Positions 1 to 4,806 of a stretch of DNA of 6,065 bases are shown here, piece by piece. The DNA is from Desulfuromonadales bacterium C00003068 (GTDB lineage: Bacteria > Desulfobacterota > Desulfuromonadia > Desulfuromonadales > Desulfuromonadaceae): contig MAXR01000400.1 in the NCBI GenBank assembly GCA_001751155.1, positions 1-6,065 on the forward strand, in the 5' to 3' direction. The notes below the pieces were generated by a model. That model saw only the letters and a list, made by a program, of their open reading frames with translations. It was not told the DNA's origin and searched no databases. The number at the start of each line of letters is the position of its first letter. The stretch's first letter is position 1. A program made the position numbers and the translations under genes.

Positions 1-401
1 AGCATCGCCGGAAGTTCACCACTAACGGGTTGCCCCTCAATGACCTTGGAAAGAAAGAGGTAACTCCCTTTTTCTGTCTCTTTTTGACTGAGTTCAGAAA
101 CGTCTACACCGTTAGAACGTGCAAAACCCTGTGCAGCTTTAGTTGGATTACCATCCGCGTCATAAGCAACCTTGAGGGATGGACCAGTAAGGTTCAACTC
201 TTGGCGCTGTTGGAGTTCCGCAACATCGGCTACAGCCAGAACTAAACGACGTGGTGTCGCATAGGTGGTGATGGCACCAAATTCGATGCGCGCAGCAGTT
301 AATTCTTTACGGATCATCCGTTCCAGATCACGCATAGCCACTGGTAGCATTCCAGCGGGAATCTCTTCAGTACCTAATTCTAGAAACAGTTCTTTGGACA
401 T
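1..401 (-). CDS. glyS: Glycyl-tRNA synthetase beta subunit (partial, N-terminal part)
   Basis: Beta chain of the alpha2beta2 glycyl-tRNA synthetase, which charges tRNA-Gly in the cytoplasm. The beta chain is the tRNA-binding and editing-like subunit. Only the first 133 codons are present; the gene runs off the left edge, and the full family length is near 690 residues. The ATG is at 401 and is supported by a GGAG at 410-413, 8 nt upstream. Visible family marks are LELGTEEIPAGML at about residues 8-19, ATPRRL at 48-53, the LTGPS segment at 71-75, AAQGFAR at 89-95 and KGSYLF at 111-116. It follows glyQ on the same strand after 95 nt, the usual glyQ-glyS order, so the two subunits are very likely co-transcribed. 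Identity is firm from the N-terminus and from the neighbour. Confidence 0.95.
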   Translation of the reverse strand, partial: MSKELFLELGTEEIPAGMLPVAMRDLERMIRKELTAARIEFGAITTYATPRRLVLAVADVAELQQRQELNLTGPSLKVAYDADGNPTKAAQGFARSNGVDVSELSQKETEKGSYLFLSKVIEGQPVSGELPAM

Positions 402-459
402 CACTTTTACTCCATGTAAGTTGCGATAAAAATCTTTTCATCGCTAACCTATAAAGTAC

Positions 460-482
460 AAACCACGGCAGCACCGTGGTTT
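460..482 (-). other. Perfect hairpin between glyQ and glyS
   Basis: AAACCACGG (460-468) and CCGTGGTTT (474-482) form a perfect 9-bp inverted repeat with a 5-nt loop, 14 nt downstream of the glyQ stop codon. On the minus strand the hairpin is followed by GTACTTTATAG, not a real U-run, so it is at most a weak terminator. It could stabilise the 3' end of glyQ RNA, act as a processing site or tune the glyQ:glyS ratio. The repeat is seen directly; its function is inference. Confidence 0.5.
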
Positions 483-496
483 ATGGATAAAATTAA

Positions 497-1366
497 TTAT
501 TTTTTCAGCAGAGGAAACCCTAAACGCTCGCGCTGGACAACATACCCTTCAGCACATAAACGAGATAGATTCCGCACTCGACCGATATAGTGAGCACGCT
601 CAGTGACTGAGATCGCACCGCGTGCATCAAGCAAGTTAAATGCATGCGACGCCTTCATTACAAAGTCGTAAGCAGGGAACACCAGCTCTTTTTCGGCCAG
701 TTGAATGCACTCTTTTTCGTACATATCGAAGAGTTGGAACAACATCGTCGTATCCGCCTCTTCAAAGTTATACGCCGAGAATTCAACTTCAGTTTGATGA
801 TGAATGTCACCGTACTTTATCCCGTTGGCCCATTCAAGATCGTAGACATTATCAACGCCCTGAATATACATGGCAATCCGCTCGCAGCCGTAGGTAATCT
901 CACCAGGGATCGGCTTCAAGTCAATGCCACCGACCTGTTGAAAGTAGGTAAACTGTGTGATCTCCATACCATCAAGCCATACTTCCCAACCGAGGCCCCA
1001 GGCACCAAGAGTCGGTGATTCCCAGTCATCCTCAACAAAACGGATATCGTGACACGCGGGATCAATGCCAAAACTGCGCAATGAATCGAGGTACAGATCT
1101 TGAATATTGAGTGGTGCAGGCTTGAGCATTACCTGAAATTGGTAATAATGCTGCAAACGATTTGGATTCTCGCCATAACGACCGTCAGTTGGCCGGCGTG
1201 AGGGCTCAACATAAGCAACATTCCAAGGCTCTGGGCCAAGAGAACGTAAGAAAGTCGCAGGATTAAAGGTGCCTGCCCCTTTTTCCATATCATAAGGCTG
1301 TTGAATGATACAGCCTTGCTGCGCCCAATAATTCTGTAACGACAGAATCAAATCTTGAAATGTCAC
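497..1366 (-). CDS. glyQ: Glycyl-tRNA synthetase alpha subunit
   Basis: Catalytic class II subunit that activates glycine with ATP; partner of GlyS in the cytoplasmic alpha2beta2 enzyme. From the GTG at 1366 it has 289 residues, close to the family's usual 290-305. Landmarks are [17 protein letters not shown] at 3-19, [22 protein letters not shown] at 26-47, the motif 2 region [19 protein letters not shown] at 57-75, [20 protein letters not shown] at 109-128, FTYFQQVGG at 139-147, the motif 3 region [13 protein letters not shown] at 155-167, and [15 protein letters not shown] at 243-257. The frame is open to 1459, but the 31 extra residues do not look like GlyQ, and a GGAGG lies 7 nt before the GTG, so I choose GTG. 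It sits between recO and glyS on the same strand. Confidence 0.97.
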   Translation of the reverse strand: MTFQDLILSLQNYWAQQGCIIQQPYDMEKGAGTFNPATFLRSLGPEPWNVAYVEPSRRPTDGRYGENPNRLQHYYQFQVMLKPAPLNIQDLYLDSLRSFGIDPACHDIRFVEDDWESPTLGAWGLGWEVWLDGMEITQFTYFQQVGGIDLKPIPGEITYGCERIAMYIQGVDNVYDLEWANGIKYGDIHHQTEVEFSAYNFEEADTTMLFQLFDMYEKECIQLAEKELVFPAYDFVMKASHAFNLLDARGAISVTERAHYIGRVRNLSRLCAEGYVVQRERLGFPLLKK

Positions 1367-1373
1367 AATAAAA

Positions 1374-1378
1374 CCTCC
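1374..1378 (-). promoter_or_regulatory. glyQ ribosome binding site
   Basis: GGAGG on the minus strand, 7 nt upstream of a GTG codon. It fixes the start of glyQ at 1366, against the longer in-frame ATG at 1459, which has family-unlike residues after it. Confidence 0.8.
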
Positions 1379-1459
1379 GAGAAAGCTACTGAAATCGTAG
1401 TATACGGAAAAAGTCAAAAGAAGGGGCGGGCAAATATTACCCGAACAAACCACTCCCAA

Positions 1460-1501
1460 GTAAAACCAAAACTACTAGCCTATTCCTTTGGTTACTGTCA
1501 A
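1460..1501 (-). promoter_or_regulatory. Possible glyQ promoter with an inverted repeat
   Basis: The 157-nt recO-glyQ gap holds an exact TTGACA on the minus strand (1501 down to 1496). The best -10 is poor: CTAGTA (1478-1473, 17-nt spacer) or TAGTAG (1477-1472, 18-nt spacer). An imperfect inverted repeat, GTAACCAAA (1495-1487) with TTTGGTTTTAC (1470-1460, 2-nt bulge), spans the spacer and -10 and could be an operator or an RNA stem. I see no U-run terminator for recO. This may be an extra promoter for glyQS within the larger operon; the weak -10 keeps the confidence low. Confidence 0.3.
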
Positions 1502-1523
1502 GGCAAAACAGGCCATAACGCCT

Positions 1524-2282
1524 TTATAACGCTTGCTGTATCTGTCTAAGAAACTGTTCACTTTTCAGCGTGCGACCAATATGTAAACCAAGAACTTGGT
1601 GCATCACAGCCCCACCTTGTTGCAAAGTCTCGTCACTGAGTCGAATAGCGGAAAACCGTGTTGGTTCAACTCGAAGCAAACGAACCAAACTGCCCAAGGT
1701 TGTTAAGGCAACAGCAACGCCTACACCATCAGGTGCGCAACGAGGACACAGCGTTCCACCCCGCCGAGCATCAAACACCAACCAATCATCACGTAGAGGC
1801 TGCCAACAACAGGCGCAATGGCCAATATGGGGTAACAGTCCCGCGAGCTCTAACAAGCGCAATTCGAGCAATAGGCGTGAAACAGCAAAGCATTCAGCAT
1901 GGGGGAGATAGGAGAGGAAGGCGGCAACGACACGATACACATCGTCAACAGGTTGCTCTTCAGGCAATAAAACGGAAACCAACTCACAGCCATAAGCAGC
2001 CATGGACAGGGCATCAAGATCTGAGACTAAGGGTGTCGCAGCTTCAAGCAACTCAATCTCAGCCAGTTGCGCCATACCAGCTCGACGGCGCTGTTGCCAC
2101 AACACTCGAATTCGGTTAAAAGGTTGCAGGGCGCCGCCAAAACGACGCCGGCTTTTTCGTGCATTGCGTGCAAAGGCACTGCAAACTCCGTGCTCCTTCG
2201 TCAACAACGACACAATACGATCTGCTTCACCATAATTGGTGTAGCGTAAAATAATCGCTTCGCAGGGCGCGGCATCAATCAT
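1524..2282 (-). CDS. recO: DNA repair protein RecO
   Basis: RecFOR-pathway mediator that helps RecA displace SSB on single-stranded gaps; cytoplasmic. It has 252 residues, normal for RecO. The N-terminal OB-fold part begins EAIILRYTNYGEADRIVSLL (residues 8-27), the typical RecO opening, followed by the basic stretch ARKSRRRFGGALQPF (41-55). A largely helical middle carries LLLELRLLELAGLLP (137-151). A four-cysteine zinc-type motif follows: C156/C159 (HCACCW) and C179/C182 (LCPRC). The start codon is 12 nt after the mgtE stop with no clear Shine-Dalgarno, which suggests translational coupling to mgtE. glyQ follows after 157 nt. Identity is firm from the N-terminal motif, the length and the cysteine pairs. 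Confidence 0.93.
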   Translation of the reverse strand: MIDAAPCEAIILRYTNYGEADRIVSLLTKEHGVCSAFARNARKSRRRFGGALQPFNRIRVLWQQRRRAGMAQLAEIELLEAATPLVSDLDALSMAAYGCELVSVLLPEEQPVDDVYRVVAAFLSYLPHAECFAVSRLLLELRLLELAGLLPHIGHCACCWQPLRDDWLVFDARRGGTLCPRCAPDGVGVAVALTTLGSLVRLLRVEPTRFSAIRLSDETLQQGGAVMHQVLGLHIGRTLKSEQFLRQIQQAL

Positions 2283-2294
2283 GGGATCAGTGCT

Positions 2295-3650
2295 TTAACG
2301 AAGTTTATCGATAAAAAGGGTCGCGGTACCGAAATAGATCAAGATACCGGTAATATCATTTGCCGTTTGAACAAACGGGGTGGAGGCAATGGCGGGATCA
2401 ACACCAATTCGCTTAAAAAATGCTGGCGCCAACACGCCCATACAAGCCGCAACCGTCATCGCCGTTACCATGGCCACTCCGACGACTAGTCCCAAATAAA
2501 TATTCTGATGCCAAAGGGTCGCGATGCCAGCTACGGTCAAACCACAAACACAGCCCATAATAATTCCAACCCGCAATTCCTTAAAAAACACCTGACGCAT
2601 GGTGGTAAAATCGATCCGTCCTGTCGCAAAACCGCGAACAACAATCGTCGCCGATTGGCTGCCAACATTCCCCCCCATACCGGTAATAACGGGGATAAAT
2701 GAGATCAGAGCAATCACCTCTTTAAGGGTAAGTTGAAACCACCACATTAAATAGCCCGTGACCACACCACCAAGCAGGTTAACCAACAACCACGGCAACC
2801 GCAGCCGAGCAATTTTGAATGACTCATAGCCATACATCAGCTCCTCTTCGCTAGCACCTGCCATTTTATAGATATCTTCCGTTGCCTCTTGACGCATAAC
2901 ATCAATAACGTCATCAACAGTGATAATACCTAACAATTTATTCTGATCATCGACAACCGGAATCGCCAAAATATTGTATTTAGCAACCTGCTGGGCAACC
3001 TCCTCTTGATCGGTATCGACACGAACACTGATCACATCTTCGGAAACAATATCACGTAAGCAGCGACCTGCTGGTACCGTAAGCAATTGGCGCAGAGATA
3101 AGACACCGACCAAATGGTTGTGACGGTCGGTGACATAAATATAGAAAACCATCTCGACGTCATCCGCACCTTGCAGCGCCTCAATCGCCTCTTTGGCCGT
3201 GATATCTTCACACAAGGAGAAGAACTCGGTGGACATAATTCCACCAGCACTATCTTCCTGATATTGCATGAGATTTTCGATCTCTTCAGAACAATCATCT
3301 TGCATACTGTCGAGGATCTCATCGGCTAAATCCTCAGGCATATTTTGGATAATATCAACGGCGTCGTCGTGTGACATATGTTGAAGTACATCAACAATAG
3401 TCTCTTTTTCAATCTGCTCCAACAGCAACGCACTGGCGCTGTGTTCAATCTCAGATAACACCTCCGCAGCGGTATCGACATCTTCTAGCATATGAAATAA
3501 AATACGCTGGTCTTTTAAGTCTAAATAACGAAACAGGTGAGCAATATCGGCAGGGTGGGTTTTTTTCAGTAAATTGTTGATATTTGGATGCGCCCCACGA
3601 CGGATCAGTTTTTTAATCGTATCGAGCAACATTTGAATTTTCTGTTCCAT
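2295..3650 (-). CDS. mgtE: Magnesium channel/transporter MgtE
   Basis: Inner-membrane Mg2+-selective channel gated by cytosolic Mg2+. It has 451 residues from the ATG at 3650, the usual family length. Domain order is a helical MgtE N domain (about 10-125, with repeated acidic helices such as HDDAVDIIQNMPEDLADEIL at 94-113), two CBS domains (about 138-200 and 202-258), a plug-helix region (about 258-280) and five membrane segments (about 285-305, 311-333, 360-382, 385-411 and 424-446). Signatures seen are PVITGMGGNVGSQS (320-333) and STPFVQTANDITG (423-435). The aspartate at 432 falls at the same number as the pore Mg2+ ligand I recall for Thermus MgtE. A longer frame to 3695 exists, but GGAGG 5 nt before the ATG at 3650 decides the start. 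It heads the run mgtE-recO-glyQ-glyS. Confidence 0.96.
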   Translation of the reverse strand: MEQKIQMLLDTIKKLIRRGAHPNINNLLKKTHPADIAHLFRYLDLKDQRILFHMLEDVDTAAEVLSEIEHSASALLLEQIEKETIVDVLQHMSHDDAVDIIQNMPEDLADEILDSMQDDCSEEIENLMQYQEDSAGGIMSTEFFSLCEDITAKEAIEALQGADDVEMVFYIYVTDRHNHLVGVLSLRQLLTVPAGRCLRDIVSEDVISVRVDTDQEEVAQQVAKYNILAIPVVDDQNKLLGIITVDDVIDVMRQEATEDIYKMAGASEEELMYGYESFKIARLRLPWLLVNLLGGVVTGYLMWWFQLTLKEVIALISFIPVITGMGGNVGSQSATIVVRGFATGRIDFTTMRQVFFKELRVGIIMGCVCGLTVAGIATLWHQNIYLGLVVGVAMVTAMTVAACMGVLAPAFFKRIGVDPAIASTPFVQTANDITGILIYFGTATLFIDKLR

Positions 3651-3765
3651 GACAACCTCCAAGAGACAAACAGCACAACCCGCCATGTGTATCAATAAAT
3701 ACTAAAATAGGCAACACTTGAACCTGTGCAGAAACATCCATGCCATCGACTAAATAAACATCCAT
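3613..3765 (-). CDS. Possible leader ORF upstream of and overlapping mgtE
   Basis: A 50-codon frame begins at an ATG (3765) with GAGG at 3772-3775, 6 nt upstream. It ends at a TAA inside mgtE (3613-3615), overlapping the mgtE start by 38 nt in another frame. It begins MDVYLVDGMDVSAQ, with a TGGATGTTT repeat giving MDV twice, and has a Cys/Gly-rich end (GGLCCLSLGGC). I recognise no family. If translated, its ribosomes would pass over the mgtE Shine-Dalgarno, so it could work as a leader peptide coupling or restraining mgtE translation. It could equally be a chance open frame; no codon-bias or homology test was possible. Confidence 0.2.
   Translation of the reverse strand: MDVYLVDGMDVSAQVQVLPILVFIDTHGGLCCLSLGGCHGTENSNVARYD
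3656..3660 (-). promoter_or_regulatory. mgtE ribosome binding site
   Basis: GGAGG on the minus strand, 5 nt before the ATG at 3650. It selects that codon over the in-frame ATG at 3695, whose extension (Cys- and hydrophobic-rich, unlike the soluble MgtE N domain) does not fit the family. Confidence 0.8.
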
Positions 3766-3791
3766 CAATCGCCTCAAACACGACAAAGAAC

Positions 3792-3820
3792 TTGACCTTA
3801 GACGACGATTCTAATAAGTT
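3792..3820 (+). promoter_or_regulatory. Promoter-like element of the first cytochrome gene
   Basis: TTGACC (3792-3797), 17-nt spacer, TAAGTT (3815-3820), 61 nt before the ATG at 3882. The same two boxes, including a flanking C before and T after, recur with identical spacing upstream of the second cytochrome gene, which raises confidence well above what the weak -10 alone would justify. The spacer here is itself an inverted repeat, TTAGA (3798-3802), 7 nt, TCTAA (3810-3814), a possible operator. Confidence 0.55.
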
Positions 3821-3839
3821 TATTTTTTAATATGGACAA
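3811..3839 (-). promoter_or_regulatory. Possible mgtE promoter
   Basis: On the minus strand TTGTCC (3839-3834), a 17-nt spacer and TATTAG (3816-3811) match the housekeeping sigma consensus at 4/6 in each box. Transcription would start near 3804, giving mgtE a leader of about 150 nt. The -10 box overlaps by two bases the -10 box of the rightward cytochrome promoter. A downstream alternative, TTGCCT-N17-TACACA near 3710-3682, is weaker. Confidence 0.35.
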
Positions 3840-3881
3840 GAAACCTACACCATTAATTTTCCCCACACGAAAGATATAACC

Positions 3882-4277
3882 ATGAAAAAAAGCACAAAAC
3901 GACTTCTTATCTTACTCATAATCTTACTATCCGCTTCCGTTGCCAACGCAAACAATGGCCCAGATTCGGTCACCTATGCACAAGAGTCGAGTCAGGGACC
4001 CGTTATCTTTGACCACGAGAGCCACGGTGATTTTGTTGAAAACGGTTGCAACAACATCGCATGTCACGGTGCTTCGGGTGTAAAAACAAAAATCATTTTA
4101 AACAAAAAAACAGCTCACGGTAAAATGTGTCGTACTTGCCATAGCCACACCAACAAAATTGAGGGTGACATTGTTGCTCCCATTAAATGCCTTGAATGTC
4201 ACCTTAAGGGCAATATGACACCTACATTATGCCTTGATGGTCAACAGTCCAGCGACTGCAAAAAGTGTCACAAATAA
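3882..4277 (+). CDS. Secreted tetraheme c-type cytochrome (c7/c3 family)
   Basis: Predicted periplasmic electron carrier of 131 residues. A basic and hydrophobic signal peptide (MKKSTKRLLILLIILLSASV) probably ends near ANA at 21-23. Haem attachment motifs are CNNIACH (56-62, CX4CH), CRTCH (83-87), CLECH (103-107) and CKKCH (126-130). Non-motif histidines H45, H48 (FDHESH), H79 (TAH) and H89 are exactly four, enough for bis-His ligation of four haems. It aligns over VTYA, FDHxxHG, the CX4CH motif, KKTAH and CxTCH with the 95-residue protein just downstream, but has a longer loop before the third motif and a C-terminal extension carrying the fourth motif and a lone C117. Its Shine-Dalgarno is poor (GAAAGA, about 7 nt upstream). 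The role is probably respiratory electron transfer; the exact partner is unknown. Confidence 0.88.
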   Translation: MKKSTKRLLILLIILLSASVANANNGPDSVTYAQESSQGPVIFDHESHGDFVENGCNNIACHGASGVKTKIILNKKTAHGKMCRTCHSHTNKIEGDIVAPIKCLECHLKGNMTPTLCLDGQQSSDCKKCHK

Positions 4278-4341
4278 GAACAAACAGCCTATTACTGCAA
4301 CAGTGCACAGCTTTTCAAATAAAATCAGTGTAATTTACATC

Positions 4342-4370
4342 TTGACCCCATTTGAATTTTCATCTAAGTT
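4342..4370 (+). promoter_or_regulatory. Promoter-like element of the second cytochrome gene
   Basis: TTGACC (4342-4347), 17-nt spacer, TAAGTT (4365-4370), 36 nt before the ATG at 4407. It repeats the boxes and spacing found upstream of the first cytochrome gene (3792-3820) although the spacers differ. Its presence means the second gene need not depend on read-through, and no clear terminator is seen between the two genes. Confidence 0.6.
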
Positions 4371-4386
4371 TGCACGATTGAATTTT
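4352..4386 (+). repeat. Short direct repeat around the second cytochrome promoter
   Basis: TTGAATTTT occurs at 4352-4360 (inside the promoter spacer) and 4378-4386 (near the expected transcription start), 26 nt apart. It could be a regulator site, but in an AT-rich leader a nine-base repeat may be chance. Confidence 0.3.
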
Positions 4387-4395
4387 TATTTTCTT

Positions 4396-4401
4396 AGGAG
4401 G
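4396..4401 (+). promoter_or_regulatory. Strong ribosome binding site of the second cytochrome gene
   Basis: AGGAGG ends 5 nt before the ATG at 4407, a full-strength Shine-Dalgarno. It contrasts with the poor site of the upstream paralogue and suggests higher production of the triheme protein. Confidence 0.8.
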
Positions 4402-4406
4402 AAAAC

Positions 4407-4694
4407 ATGAAAAAACTGATCGTTGCTCTGATGTTGGTTGCTTTTGCAGCCTCTACCGCTCTTGCTGTTGACGTTGTCACCTACGCTAAAGATTGCAAAA
4501 AAGGTGCTGTAACGTTTGACCACGCTATGCACGGAACAAAAGTTGTTGACAGCTGCGCTAACGCTGCATGCCACGCCGACACAACTCCAGCTACAATTGC
4601 TGTAGACAAAAAAACCGCTCATAAGGATCTATGCAAGACTTGCCACAAAGGCAATGCAGGTCCAACTAAGTGTGCTGGTTGCCACGTAAAGTAA
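4407..4694 (+). CDS. Triheme cytochrome c7 (PpcA-like)
   Basis: Small periplasmic electron carrier, 95 residues, with a signal peptide (MKKLIVALMLVAFAASTALA, cleavage after residue 20) and a mature chain of about 75 residues, near the c7 length of about 70. Haem motifs are CANAACH (50-56, CX4CH), CKTCH (76-80) and CAGCH (89-93); distal ligands are probably H39, H42 (FDHAMH) and H72 (TAH), giving three bis-His haems as in cytochrome c7. Strong similarity to the Desulfuromonas acetoxidans c7 recalled from memory supports the family. Oddities are the four-residue spacing in the first motif and an unpaired C30 in the KDCKKG segment. In relatives these proteins shuttle electrons between inner-membrane and outer-membrane cytochromes during metal or sulfur reduction; that role is inferred here. 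A strong terminator follows. Confidence 0.93.
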   Translation: MKKLIVALMLVAFAASTALAVDVVTYAKDCKKGAVTFDHAMHGTKVVDSCANAACHADTTPATIAVDKKTAHKDLCKTCHKGNAGPTKCAGCHVK

Positions 4695-4722
4695 GCCGAC
4701 ATCGCGACTTACATGTTTCATC

Positions 4723-4757
4723 AAAAAAGCGAAGCCTACTGGCTTCGCTTTTTTTTT
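4723..4757 (+). terminator. Rho-independent terminator after the cytochromes
   Basis: AAAAAAGCGAAGCC (4723-4736), loop TACT, then GGCTTCGC and a run of nine T (4749-4757). The stem is eight GC-containing pairs extended by A-T pairs. It is a textbook intrinsic terminator 28 nt after the second cytochrome stop. Confidence 0.95.
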
Positions 4758-4760
4758 AGC

Positions 4761-4766
4761 TATAAT
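4761..4766 (+). promoter_or_regulatory. Possible -10 box for the K+ channel gene
   Basis: An exact TATAAT lies just after the terminator T-run and 40 nt before the channel ATG at 4807. No good -35 is found at 16-18 nt upstream, where the terminator stem lies. A promoter is expected here because of the terminator, but the evidence is only the one box. Confidence 0.35.
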
Positions 4767-4806
4767 TTCACACTAAAGATCCTCTTCGCCTTTCTGGAGT
4801 GACACT

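Noticed and set aside
30..245. Plus-strand frame of 71 codons
   Set aside because: Antisense to glyS, whose N-terminal motifs are clear.
640..1018. Two plus-strand open frames antisense to glyQ
   Set aside because: They lie wholly inside the firmly identified glyQ on the other strand, lack family features and have no good ribosome binding site.
1367..1523. Glycine T-box leader before glyQ
   Set aside because: No T-box core (AGGGUGGNACCGCG-like) and no terminator/antiterminator pair with a U-run.
1570..2249. Several overlapping plus-strand open frames across recO
   Set aside because: They are low-complexity, Arg/Gln/Ser-rich translations antisense to recO, typical of shadow frames.
3651..3881. 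M-box (ykoK) Mg2+ riboswitch upstream of mgtE
   Set aside because: The gap is long enough, but apart from a lone GAGGC I find none of the conserved M-box core segments.
4278..4340. Terminator between the two cytochrome genes
   Set aside because: Only ACTG-CAA-CAGT, a 4-bp stem without a T-run, is present.
3700..4406. Sigma-54 promoters for the cytochromes
   Set aside because: No GG-N10-GC element of the TGGCAC-N5-TTGC type was found upstream of either gene.
4386..4622. Minus-strand Cys/Ser/Val-rich frame
   Set aside because: It is the antisense of the triheme cytochrome; its cysteines come from complementing Ala/Thr codons.
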